NCBI GenBank assembly: GCA_006176705.1
Contig: QRFJ01000296.1
Coordinates: forward strand, 1,740,751 to 1,804,750
DNA: 64,000 nt
Source of the DNA: Cocos nucifera
Taxonomy: Eukaryota > Streptophyta > Magnoliopsida > Arecales > Arecaceae
Direction: 5' to 3'
The position numbers and the translations under genes were made by a program. Within the stretch, counting starts at the first letter, position 1. The number at the start of each line of letters is the position of its first letter. Of this stretch, positions 21,801 through 33,260 are shown one piece after another. Under the pieces are notes generated by a model. That model searched no databases and was not told the origin of the DNA. It saw only the letters and a program-made list of their open reading frames with translations.

Positions 21801-23065
21801 TCATCGTGTTAGGAATAAGAGGAGAACCTTGTCCTAACACGGACAGGTCAAAGACTTTCTATCTCGGCCAGAGATAAGATCTCTTTCGAGTAACCACGTC
21901 AACCTCGACCAGAAATAAGATCTCTTTCGAGCGACAACCTCGGTCAGAGATAAGATCTCTCCCGAGTGACCGCATCAACCTCGGCCAGAGATAAGATCTC
22001 TCCTGAGTGACAATCTCGATCAGAGATAAGATCTCTCCCGAGCGACAACGTCAACCTCGGCTAGAGATAAGATCTCTCTAGCAACGACCTCGTCAGACCT
22101 CGACCGCAGAGAGATAAGATCTCCCAAGGGTGGGCCAACTTGGCTGCATGAGACAAGATCTCCCCCAAGACAACCTCGACCGAAGATAAGATCTCCATCG
22201 AGGGTCCGGGCCAATTTTGACTGCAGGAGATAATCTACCCCGAGGTAAACTCGGCTAGGAGATAAGATCTCCCCCGAGCGCCCGCATCAACCTTGGCTGC
22301 AAAGAGATAAGATCTTCCCCAAGGCAACCTGGCCAGAGACGAGCGATCGAGTCAACCTTGGCCAGAGATAAGATCTCTCCCGAGCGACCATGACTACCTC
22401 GGCCTGCGGACAACCTCGGCTAGAGATAAGATCTTTTTCGAGCACCCGAGCCAATCTCAGCCAGAGATAAAGATCAGAGACAACCTCACCCAGAGATGAG
22501 ATCTCTCCTGAAGCGACCGCGATTTCAACGTCGGCAGAAGATAAGATCTCCCCCGAGTGCTCGTATCAACTTCGACTGCAGAAGATAAGATCTCCCCCGA
22601 GTGCCCGCATCAACCTCGGCTCAGGAGATAAGATCTTCCCCGAGTAATATCGACTGCCCGAGCACCCGATTAACCTCGATCGCAGGAGATAAGATCTTCC
22701 CCGGGGCAAACTCGACCGCAGGAGATAAATCTCCCGAGCACCCGCAATCAAACTCGGCCGAGATAAGATCTCCCCGAGGCAATTCGCTGAAGGAGATAAG
22801 ATCTCCCTCGAGCGCTCGCATCAACCTCGGCTGCAGGAGATAAGATCTCTTCCGAGGCAACCTTGGTTGTAGGAGATAAGATCTCCCCCAAGCGCCCGCA
22901 TTAACCTCGATCGCAGGAGATAAGATTTCTCCTAGGGCAAACTCGGCTGCAGGAGATAATATCGTCCTCAAGCGCCCGCACCAACCTCGGCTGCAGGAGA
23001 TAAGATCTCCCCCGAGACAACCTCGACTGTGGAAGATAATATCGCCCTCGAGGAGCTCAACCTTC
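21801..23065 (+). repeat. GY3 palindromic repeat array
   Basis: One copy of the 115-bp type motif (GTTAGGAATAAGAGGAGAACC near 21807), then about thirty degenerate copies of GGAGATAAGATCTCC-like palindromes with irregular spacing, interleaved with CGAGCGCCCGCATCAACCTC. ORFs on both strands follow the repeat and are not genes. Confidence 0.85.
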
Positions 23066-23211
23066 GATCTCGGCCACCAGAGACGGGATCAACTTCAACC
23101 TCGGCTGAAGAAGAGATCTTTCCGAGTTTCCACTTCAAACAAATACTGAGCCCAAAAAAGAACTTCGACGGTCGTTTGTTTTGGTACTCCCTTCCTCCAA
23201 ATTTTGAACTC

Positions 23212-24157
23212 GAAAGTGGGGAGACTATTGTTGGGGGTAAACCCCGGTCCTGCCGAAGTCTAGTTCAGTGCTCAGCCTGATGCAGCCGGTAGCCATGAAA
23301 AAGCTTCAGCGGACGGCTCTTGATCAAACTCCTACAGCCAACTGAATTGCTTAGCAGCCGAGCTCCTTCGGACTCTCAGCGGCCGAGCTGTAGCCGAACT
23401 CCTCAGCGGCCGAGCTTCAGTCGGACTTCCGTAAGAGCCAAACTCTCTCCGTGCTCCTCCAGCCAGGCACCTGCGAGAGTCAAACTCCCTCCAAGCTTCT
23501 TCTTCGGTCGGACTTCTTCAGCAGACTCCTTCCGGACATCCCCTTCGGTCGATCGAGCTCCTACTGAACTTCCTAGCGATCGAGCCTTAGCCGCACACCT
23601 CCAGTCAGACGCCTACGGAAGCCGAACTCCTTTCGAGCTTCCTCTTTAGGAGTCCAAACTCCTCCAAAATGGGTACACGTCAAAGCCCTTCAACCCTTCA
23701 TTTGGCTCCAAATGGCTCAGTATCAAGACAGTTGCAGCCATCACCATCAGTCCACCGTAAGCAACAGCGACCCACTATCAGGTGGCGATGGCTGTCACCA
23801 TCAATCCGTTGCAGACAGCGCTGCAGACGGTGCCTTCTCTTAGGACTGACTCCACCGGATCTCAAGCGACCCACCAGCACGCGGCTACAGTTGTCACCAT
23901 CAAGCTTCGCCTATAAAAAGGACCCTCTAGATACGCTAACCCTAAGCTCTAAGCTCTCCTCTTCTTCTCTAAGCTTTGTGGAACTCATTTTTGAGCACTC
24001 CATTCCTGTTGGCTAGAGCTGACTTGATCGTCGGAGGATCCTGCCGGAGCCACCCCCCACCGGCTCTGGACGAAACTTTATTTTGTAGGTCTCCGACGAC
24101 GATCTCGTCCACCTCCGCTCCAGCTGATTCCGATGATGATCAGATTCTGCGTCAACA
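23212..24157 (+). repeat. GY3 polypurine tract and 3' LTR (23229-24157)
   Basis: The polypurine tract is AAAGTGGGGAGACTAT. The LTR starts TGTTGGGGG at 23229 and ends GCGTCAACA at 24157. A TATA box (CTATAAAAAGG) lies near 23911. Confidence 0.88.
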
Positions 24158-24572
24158 TTACTTAATCAGATTTAACTCATTAAATTAAGTCCTAAATTAA
24201 TTATGGTAAATCTAATTAATTAAAAAATTTTATTCATTATAAAACTTAAACAAAAATTTCAACTCTAATTAGAAATAAGTCTTTTAATGGGATAAGATAA
24301 GTGTAGTATAAATAAAGATGGCCTAGTTCCTATTCTTCAATTCTTAGGATGGTATGACGATTCCCATCGATCATCTGTATTAAAGAGGAGAATGAGGAGA
24401 GAGAAAATTAGCCGCTTATGAAAAAAAATCATATGCTCTTCGGACTACATGATCATCATATTAGTGAGATGATGGTACAAGATATGATTTATTTTGATTT
24501 TAATTTTATATGAATATTAGAGCACGATCCAAATATAAAAATATAAAATTATCTTATATATGGTATTAGAAC

Positions 24573-25984
24573 ATAGAATCCATACTTTGTATTCATGTAA
24601 AAAAAAATTTAATAAATTTTGATTAATTTTTTAAAAATTAAAAATCAAAGTTTTATAATTTTTGAAATTAATTAAAGTTTAAAAAATTAAATTAAGATTT
24701 ATTAATTTTTAAAAAATTAAAAAATAAAAAAATAAAGAAAGAAAAGGAAGGCCGTCGGTAACCCATGCCGTCCGGCAAATGAGGCAGCTGCCTCGGCGGT
24801 AGGCCAAACCTATGGCTGCTATTGCCTCACAACAACAACGGCGACTATCCTCGCCGCCTACCGCTTGTGCGGCTGTGAGAACTACGGCTTTTGACATGGC
24901 ATAGGGAGGCAGTGGATCGGGATGAAAAGCATGGCGGTAGAGGAAAATTGGCGAACGGGGGCCGACGAAGGCGGCAACCGGCCTTACTGTTGCTGCCTCC
25001 ACGACACCTGCAGCATCCACCGCGCAAAAAGATGGAGCAGTCGGTGGCTGTGATGGCCGCGACAGCAATCGTCCTACCTGCGGTGGCAGTGGAAGGAGAC
25101 GATGGCGAAGTTCTGGGTGGCGATCGAGGTGGGCTTAGGGTTGCTGGTCGTTCGTCCGTGCGGTGCAAGAGAAAGGTTCTCTCTCGATTAGGGAAGAAGA
25201 AAGAATTAACGAGTTTGGATTTGAGGTCCAAACCCGAAGCCTGAAATCTAGCATGAACCGATTTTTTTTTTTAAAAAAATGCATTTAAGCTCCTAACAAA
25301 TTTAAATTCTGAAAAAGCCCAAGTTTAATTTTAAAATCTTTTCAATTTAGTCTCTAATAATTATTAAATTACATTATAGTCCCTGCTAACTTTTGATAGT
25401 TTTAAAACTGTTATTTTATAAAAAAAGTTTCTATTCTTCTTTTATTTATGGTTAAGTTTTTATTATTATAGTTTGCTCATTTTTCATCCAATTTAAGTGA
25501 TCTTTTAATCGTTGGATTTGTGATGGTTTAAGAAACATAATGATTGAATTTCTCATACAAGATAAATTATTTAAATAATAATTTTGCTCATTATTATATT
25601 ATTTAAGTATATTTTTACATAGCCTCAAAAAGCTTGGAGCATTCTATGAATCTTGAGTAGCTGAGTCATTGAGAACTAATAATTTTCTCTCTCATTATAG
25701 TTTTAGAATTATATAAAAGTATATCTATTATAGTTAATCAAAAGATGAGTATAATTTGATACAAAATTAACAGTAAAAGATAGATTAACTTGAATTGCAT
25801 AAAGGCGGAAAGTTTTATACCCAAAGATGAGAATAATCTTGAATTTTTGTAATCATATTAGTTAATCACTGAAAGTGTAACTAATATTATGGATCATAGT
25901 TTAAACATAAATTATATATTTATATTATAATTATTATTCTTTTTTATATATTTTATATTATTATTGGTTATGATTTATGTGATG
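24573..25984. other. Possible CO3 leader and internal remnant; no gene recognised
   Basis: After the primer-site-like motif comes a T/A-rich leader, then a GC-rich stretch at about 24750-25240 that is open on both strands but shows no known motif, then AT-rich sequence up to GY4. Retroelement leaders of this make-up exist, but I cannot assign it. CATAT at 25985-25989 is the presumed left half of the GY4 target duplication. Confidence 0.4.
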
Positions 25985-25989
25985 CATAT

Positions 25990-27685
25990 TGTTGGAGATA
26001 AACTCCACTCCCGCCAAAGTCCAGCCTGGTGTTTAGCCTAATGCAGCTGGTAATCATGGAAGAGCTTCAATCGAAAATTCTTTCCCCAGTGATCGAACTC
26101 CTTTAATGGTCGAGCCCCAGCAGAACTCCTCAGTGGTCGAGCCTCAGCCGAACTCTTCCAGCGGTCGAACTCCTCCCAAAATCCCTCCGGATTCCTCCTT
26201 CAGTCGGGCTCATACGGGAGCCAAACTCCCTTCAAATTCCTCCTTTAGTCGGACTTCTACGGAAGCCGAACTCCTTTCGAATTTTTCCTTCAATCAGACT
26301 TCTACAGGAGCCGAACTTCTTTCAGACTTCTCCTTTAGTTAAGTTTCTACAGGATCCGAACTTCCTCCGAATTTCTTCTTCAGTCGGATTTCTATAGGAG
26401 CCGAACTCTCCCAGTGGCTGAACTCCTCCCGAACTTTCTTCGGATCCCTCCTTCAGTCGGACTTCTATGGAAGCCGAACTTCTTTCGAATTTCTTCTTCA
26501 GTCGGACTTCTATGAGAGCCAAACTTCCTCCGAATTTTTCCTTCAATCGGACTTCTACAGGAGCCAAACTCCTTTCGCATCTCTCCTTCAGTCGGATTTC
26601 CACATGAGCCAAACTTCTTTTGAGCTTCTCCTTCAGTCGAGCTTTTACGAGAGTCAAACTTTCTCCAAATTTTTTCCTCAATCAGACTTCTATGGGAGCC
26701 AAACTTCCTCCGGATTCCTCCTTCACTTGGGCTTCTATAGGAGCCAAACTTTCTTCGAATTTTTTCCTCAGTCGGACTTCTATAGGAGCTGAACTCCTTC
26801 CGGATTCTCCTTCAATCAGGCTTCTATGGGAGCCAAACTTCCTTCAGATTCTTCCTTCTGTCGAGCTTCTACGAGAGCCAAACTCCTTTCGAATTTCTTC
26901 TTTAGTCGAATCCCTACAGGAGCCAAACTCCTTCCGAGCTCCTCCTTCAGTCGGACTTTTATAGGAGTCGAACTTCTTCTATATCTCTTCTTCAGTAGGA
27001 TTTCCACAGGAGCCAAACTTCTTTTGAGCTTCTCCTTCAGTCGGGCTTCTATAGGAGTCCAATTCCTTCCGTATCTCTCCTTCAGTCGAATCTTTACAGG
27101 AGCCAAACTTCTTTCGGACTCCTTCAGTTAGCATCCCTCTCAGATAATCTCCTCTAGCCGTATTCCCTTTGAAAGTCCGAACTCTTTTGGAATTGATGTA
27201 CATCAAAGCTCTTTATCCCTCCATGTGGCTCTGAGTGGCTCAGTATCGGACGGTTGCGGTTGTCACCATCAGTCCACCGCAAATGACAACGATCCACTAT
27301 TGGGCGACGATGGCTGTCACCATCAATCTACTGCAAGCGGTGCTATAGGCGGCACCTCCCTCCATGACTGACTTCGTTAGACCTTGAGCGGTCCGCTATC
27401 AGGAAGCTGCAGCAGTCACCATCAATCCGCTCTAAGCTCTGCTTATAAAAAGAGATCCTCCAGATATATTTTCTCCAAGCTCTCCTCTCCTCCTCTAAAC
27501 TTTGCTGAACTCTTTCCTAAGCACTTCATTTCTGTTGCCCAGAAGAGCTGATTTGATCATCGGAGGATCCTACCAGAGCCACCACCATCGACTTCGGACC
27601 GAACTTTATTTTGTAGGTCACAGACGGTGATCTCACCTTCCTCGACTCTAGATCGATCCAACGTCAACCAGATTCTGCATCAATA
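25990..27685 (+). repeat. GY4 5' LTR (1696 bp), enlarged by 45-bp repeats
   Basis: Starts TGTTGGAGATAAA and ends GCATCAATA. From about 26180 to 27130 U3 is made of about twenty degenerate 45-bp units (CTTCAGTCGGACTTCTATGG then AGCCGAACTCC). A TATA box TTATAAAAAG lies at 27443-27452. The repeat expansion explains why it is 600-750 bp longer than the GY1 and GY3 LTRs. The primer site that follows (AAATTGGTGCTAGAGG) has one G-to-A type change and an insertion. Confidence 0.85.
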
Positions 27686-27817
27686 AAATTGGTGCTAGAG
27701 GAAGGATCCTCTATTTTTGAGATTCTGTTATTCTTAAAGGAGTGCTCAGCAACGATCTCTCTCCTCCCTCTCTAGAGATCTCTCTTCTTCCTCTCTAGAG
27801 TTTTTTTTCGAGAAAAA

Positions 27818-29400
27818 ATGCTTTTTAGGAGGGATTCAACCTAACGATCGACGGTCTCTATAGTCAGATTCCGTCCAGACCTATCTACCCCCGCTTCAGC
27901 CTCGATAATTCAAGCTCCACCTGTAGCCATGGTGGATGCGGAGCAGTTCAACCTGCTAGTCCAATAGGTCTGTGGTCTCACGAAGGTGATGCAGACCATA
28001 CATCGATAGGCCCCAGCATCAGTTCGATCGGAGCAGGCTTCTCCGAAGTTTCATGGTTTAGTCTAGAAATGACCGACTTGGGCTATCCAACCTCTGATCT
28101 CCGAAAAAAGAAAGCAGAGGATGGAGGGCCCCTGCTCGGACCACGACTCGACCCAGGGGGAAGCTTCCTACTTGTTTCACCAGAAAACTCTAGAGATCAA
28201 TGATCGTGAAGATCTTCTGGATCAAAGGCTCCTAAAAATGAGCTTACGAATCGAAGAGCTCCACCACACCCTCTCCTCGCATGGTAATGATATTTGCACT
28301 GATCCTCCTTTTTCTTAGAAAATTATGCAGAAATTCATTCCATCGAACTTTAAGCTCCCATAATTTAAGAGTTACGATGGGACCACCGATTCGATCAACC
28401 ATCTGGAGGCCTTTCAGACAATGATGTTGCTTTATGGCACGCCAGACACTATTTTATGTCGGGCTTTCCTATCCACCCTCAAGGAAGCTGTCAGAAACTG
28501 ATACTCGATACTTAAGCCAGATACCATCATTTTCTTTTATCAGATGAGCCATCAGTTCATGACTCACTTCGTCAGTAATCGACGTTCGCATCGAGGTTCG
28601 AATTTTCTGATGACCATCAAGCAGAAGAAGGAAGAATCCATCCGGGCTGATATCATCCGGTTTAATGCTGCTGCATTAGAGGATCAGAATCAGGACCAAT
28701 TCGTCACTATGGCTGCACTCAAGGGCGGCCTTCAGAAGAATGATTTACTATTCTCTCTGAAATAGAAGTACCCCAGGAACTTCACCGATATATTAGCTCG
28801 GACTGAAGGTTATGCCCGAGCTGAAGAGGCCTTCAAGGCCAAAGACGATGAAGCCTTTGGTAAGCGGCGAATTAGTGAGCTGGACGGACCCATCGAGGAA
28901 GAAAAGTCGAGTGAAGCTCGACCGTGCTCCTAAACTTTCTCTGAGCACAAGTGAGCCTAAACTCCTCCTCGGGCTTGGAGGTAAGGAAGCCCGGATAGAA
29001 GGGCACGGCGAGGTTCTCTCCAACGAAGATTTCACAACTATGCCCTTTCAATGCTCCAAAAATTTAAGTACTGATGAAAATCAGGGAGCAACTATCGAGG
29101 TTGGAAAGGATGTGCTCTCATCCCATCAAGCGCATTCCTAACAAGTTCTGCCTTTATCATCATGATCACGATCACGATACTGAGGAGTGTATCCAACTAC
29201 AGGATGAGATTGAGGAGCTCATCAGGAGAGATAGACTAGATTGATTCCTACGGCGATGGCCTGAAGGACGAAAAGATCGGCCGAGGGCATTACCGCCGTC
29301 TGAGCCATCAAGGGGAGAGGATCAACAAGGAGATCGACTGCCTCTCGGCATCATCAACATGATCTCGAAAAAACTTCGATAAGAAGAGGCCAGCGGATTC
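27818..29400 (+). pseudogene. gag: GY4 gag, decayed
   Basis: ATG at 27818. The frame stops within ten codons and is broken repeatedly. Recognisable parts: SDHDSTQGEASYL (about 28135), DREDLLDQRLLKM (about 28200), capsid core at about 28290-28560 (YDGTTDSINHLEAF), MAALKGGLQKNDLLFSLK (about 28710-28765), and the CHHC zinc-knuckle region at about 29150-29195. It aligns along its whole length with GY5 gag (38999 to about 40700). Confidence 0.8.
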
Positions 29401-30849
29401 GAGGGATCAATGAAGAGATGGAGGACTGAAGAATCCATAACCTTCACTGAGATAGATACTCAGGGGGTCCAGTTCTTCCATAATGATGTGGTTGTAATCT
29501 CTTTAAATATTGCCAACTATGATGTATGCCGTATTTTGGTAGATAATAGAAACTCGATTGATGTATTATTTTATGATGCTTTCTCGAAAATATCCTTACT
29601 CAATAATCACTTGGGGCCTATGAACTCTCCGTTGATAGGCTCCACTGACGATGCCGTACCAGTTGAGAGCATAATAACTTTGGCTGAGACTATAGAGCAA
29701 TGCCCAAAACTGGCTAAGACATAGGTTGATTTTTTAGTTGTAAGGATCCCGTCCATCTATAATGCTATTCTCGACCAATCTGATCTAAATGCACTTCGAG
29801 CAGTGGTATCAACTTATTATTTGAAGATGAAGTTTTCGACAAGTCACAGGATTGGAGAGGTTAGGGGAGATCAAGCTCTGGCAAGGCATTGCTATTCAAT
29901 CGCCCTGTATAAGGAAGAATAATCCGATCCTTATCTTGTTGATGAGCTGGATGTCCGCGATGACCTCATCGAGGAGCGGGGCGAGCCTATGGAGGACCTC
30001 GTCTCTGTACCCTTAAATGATGAAAATGTGGAGCACATGGTGCAGATCGGCTCCAACTTGGGAGATGTGGTTCGGAAGCAACTCCTTATCTTTCTTAGGA
30101 AGAATGTAGACGTCTTCGCCTGGGCCCCAACGAATATGCCAGAAATTAACACCGAGGTGATGGAACATCGGTTGACCGTTGATCTGAAGCATCGGTTGAT
30201 AAAAGAGAAGATGCGCAACCACATCCCGGAGAGGCAGAAAGCAATCATCGAAGAAGTAGGCAAGCTCCTCAAAGCTGGATTCATTCAAAAGGTTAACTAT
30301 CCAATCTGGATCTCAAATATGGTCCTCGTCAAAAAGGCAAATAACAAGTGGAGGAAATGTATAGACTTCAAAAAGCTGAATAAGAGCTGTCCAAAAGACA
30401 ACTATCTGCTATCTAGGATCGATCAACTGGTGGACGTGACTTCGGGCCATGAGCTCCTCACCTTCATGAATGCCTTCTTTGATTATAACCAGATATGGAT
30501 GGCATCGAAGGACGAGGAGAAAATTACTTTTGTTACTGACCGTGGTCTTTATTATTATAGGATTATGCCCTTTGGACTCAAAAATGCAGGGGCAACATAC
30601 CAATGCTTGATCAACAAGATCTTCAAGGAGCAGATCGACTGCAACATAGAGGTGTACGTAGATGACATGCTCATCAAAAGTCGAGCTTCTACAGACTATC
30701 TCGTCGATCTTGAAGAGACCTTCAGCATATTCAGAAAGCACAAGATGAAACTGAACCCGACCAAGTACGCCTTTGGTGTGACCTCTGGAAAGTTTTTAGA
30801 GTTTATGGTGTCGAGGCATGGGATTGAAGCAAATCTCAAGAAAATTTAA
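29401..30849 (+). pseudogene. pol: GY4 protease and reverse transcriptase
   Basis: Protease segment at about 29490-29840. The catalytic triplet, DNG in GY5, reads DNR here (about 29540), so it should be inactive. RT follows in a 286-codon open stretch at 29989-30849: YPIWISNMVLVKK (about 30300), CIDFKKLNKSCPKDNY, FMNAFFDYNQIWMA where the usual motif is DAFSGYNQI, so the first catalytic Asp is Asn (FMN), then MPFGLKNAGATYQ and YVDD at 30655-30666. Although this is the longest open piece of GY4, the D-to-N change argues against activity. Confidence 0.85.
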
Positions 30850-31990
30850 GCTATTCAAAAGACGACAGCTCCAAAAATAATCTAAAAAGTTCAGTGTCCG
30901 ACTGAAAAAATGGCATCTCTAAATTGCTTTATCTCAAGATCGGTCAAGCGATGTGTGCCCTTCTTCCGAGTCCTCAGGTAGCCAAAGAACTTCTGCTGGA
31001 TGGCGGAGTGCCAACGAATATTTAAGGAACTTAAAAACTACCTCGGCTCATCTCCATTGCTGATAAAATCCAAACCCAAAGAGAAATTATTTCTGTACCT
31101 AGCAATCTCTCCGACAATCCTGACGGTAGTCCTAGTCAAAGAAGAAGTGAAGATGCAACGACCGATTTACTACGTAAATCGGATCCTGAGGGATGCAGAG
31201 ACCAGGTACTCTAGACTAGAAAAATTGACATACTCTCTTCTAATTATTGTCAGGAGACTCTGATCTTACTTTCAGGGGCACACCATAACGGTCCTCACGG
31301 ACCAACCAATAAAAGCAGTCCTACATTGAACGGACGCTTTCAGAAGAATCGTAAAATGGATGATCGAGCTCATAAAATTTGACATTAATTATTGACCCTG
31401 GCCATCGATTAAAGCTTAAATATTGATAGATTTTATAGTAGAATGTACCATTCCAGCTGAAGTCGAGCTTGAATAGAATGAGACCGACGCTCTGCTATCA
31501 CAGTCAAGCTTCCTCGAGGAGAGTGCCAATCTTTTCGAAAGTTTTTGGGCTCTGTACGTGGATGGTTCATCCAATTCTGCTGGAGCAGGTGTGGGATTGA
31601 TCTTAGTCAGCCCCGAGGGAGTCATTGCCGAGTATGCGCTATGCTTCGAATTTTCTGCGACTAATAATATGGTCAAGTATGAAGCGCTGATCGCCGAGTT
31701 AAAAATAGTAAGAGAATTAAAAGTAGATCGACTTCAAGTCTATAGTGATTCTCAATTAGTGGTCGGCCAAGTTAGTGGTAGCTACAAAATATGGAAGAAA
31801 AGTATGATAAAATACCTTGAAAAAATAAAAGACTTGACTCCGACCTTCTGCTATTTTGACATTCGATAAATTTCGAGGGCAGAAAATATAAGAGCCGACC
31901 TTCTCTCTAAACTGGCCACTTCAACTCCAGCCGAACTGTCCAAACAAGTATTTTTTGAGACTCTGAAGTGCCTAAGTCCAGAGAAATCAT
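30850..31990 (+). pseudogene. pol: GY4 RNase H and second, archaeal-type RNase H
   Basis: The first RNase H (gypsy type) spans about 30960-31440: FKELKNYLGSSPLL, YYVNRILRDAETRYS, TVLTDQPIKAVLH, with TGA or TAG stops near 31261, 31327 and 31395. The second domain spans about 31545-31990: LYVDGSSNSAGAGVGLILVS (catalytic Asp), KYEALIAELKI (Glu), LQVYSDSQLVVGQV (Asp) and RADLLSKLA (Asp). The second domain is the Tat signature and is better kept than the first. Confidence 0.85.
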
Positions 31991-33260
31991 AGGTCGTTTT
32001 GCAGATGAAACTCGAGTCAAGCTGGATCGACCCATTTGTTGCCTACCTCAAGGAGGGAGTCTTTTCTTATGATCCGAAAGAAGCTCAAAAACTCAGGAAT
32101 CAAGTCTCTCGGTACGTTTTGTACAAGGATAGGTTGTATAAGAGGTCGTATTCGCTATCGTTGCTGAGATGTCTCCGATCTTCAGAGGTCGATTTCGCAT
32201 TATAGAAAGTACACGAGAAAATTTGTGAAAGCCACGTAGGAGCCAAGTTCCTATCATAAAAACTACTTCGGTAAGGGTACTATTGTCCGACCTTATATCA
32301 TGATTCCATGGAGTATGTCAAAAAATGTGACCGCTGTCAGAAGAATGTAAACGTACAAAGACAGCTGATCTCCGAGCTTACTTTGCTAAGCGCATGTTGG
32401 TCGTTCGTGCAGTAGGGAATGAACATACTCGGCCCTTTTTCGATGGCATCCGGACAGCGAAAGTTTCTCTTTGTCGCGATCGACTACTTCACCAAATGGG
32501 TCAAAGTTGAACCGCTAGCAAAAATTACTGAGATTAAGGTATAGAACTTTGTCTGAAAGTCAATAGTCTGTCGGTTCGATCTGTCCCGAACTCTCATAAT
32601 AGATAATGGGCGACAGTTCGCTGAGATGAAGTTTGCCAAATTCTAGAAGACCTAAATATCTCCCACTAGTTCACATTGGTAGCTCAACCGCAGATAAATA
32701 GAGAAGCTGAAGTGACCAATCAGACTCTGCTGCAAGACATCAAGACAAAGCTCGATAGAGCAAAGGGGTTCTGGATGGACGAATTCTACCACGTCTTCTA
32801 GGCATATCGAACTACTTAAAGACTGCCGACTGGGAAAACACCATTCATCTTGGCCTTCAGTATAGAGGAAGTCATCCCGATTGAACTTAAGCTTCCGTCA
32901 GCATGGGTCGTGGCCTTCAATGAGTAGCATAACCCATAGGACCTCAGAATCAACATCGACCTGCTGGAAAAAAAAAAAGAAGAAAGCCCAGGTTCGGATG
33001 GCGGCCTACAGATGAAAGGTGGCCTGATACTATAACTCCTAAGTTAGAAGTAAAACATTCAGAGTGGGGGACCTAGTACTTCAGCAAGTCGTCGTATCTC
33101 AGCCTCAGAGCTAGGAAAAGATTGTCCCAAATTAGGAAGGCCCGTATGAAGTGGTGGAGGTCGTCCGGATCGAAACTTATCGTCTGAAGGAGCTCGGAGG
33201 AATAATGCTTCTACGACCTTTGAATTCAGAAAATTTGAGAATGTACTATCAGTAATCTTT
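31991..33260 (+). pseudogene. pol: GY4 integrase, decayed but complete in length
   Basis: Linker (QVSRYVLYKDRLYKRSYS near 32110), HHCC zinc finger at about 32210-32345, core with GPFSMASGQRKFLFVAIDYFTKWVKVEPL (about 32430-32520), IIDNGRQF-like second Asp (about 32600-32630) and the C-terminal region to about 33240 (YHLKELGG type). Many stops. This copy keeps the roughly 430 bp that GY5 has lost, so it serves as the local reference for the GY5 deletion. Confidence 0.8.

Larger units (their letters stand above)
18980..24157 (+). mobile_element. GY3: pol-less Tat-type element
   Basis: LTRs at 18980-19907 (928 bp) and 23229-24157 (929 bp), a primer site at 19908-19925, a polypurine tract at about 23212-23228, and target duplication TCACT (18975-18979) versus TTACT (24158-24162), one transition apart. 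Internally there is a decayed gag including the capsid core and zinc knuckle, the shared pol-deletion scar, then tandem palindromic repeats. The LTR pair shows many scattered C/T and G/A differences, so the insertion is much older than GY2. Confidence 0.9.
18943..24572 (+). other. CO3: possible copia-like LTR and primer site, split by GY3
   Basis: TGTTGAATTTGG at 18943 could be an LTR start. With GY3 and its duplication removed, the sequence runs on through 24158-24560, which has a TATA-like AGTATAAATAAAG near 24303, and ends just before TGGTATTAGAAC at 24561-24572. That motif closely resembles the plant copia primer site TGGTATTAGAGC. A TG...CA end is not clear and no second LTR was found, so this is tentative. 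Confidence 0.4.

Noticed and set aside
24845..25244. Overlapping ORFs on both strands in a GC-rich island
   Set aside because: Similar length on both strands, no motif, and position after a primer-site-like element. More likely a retroelement leader than a gene.
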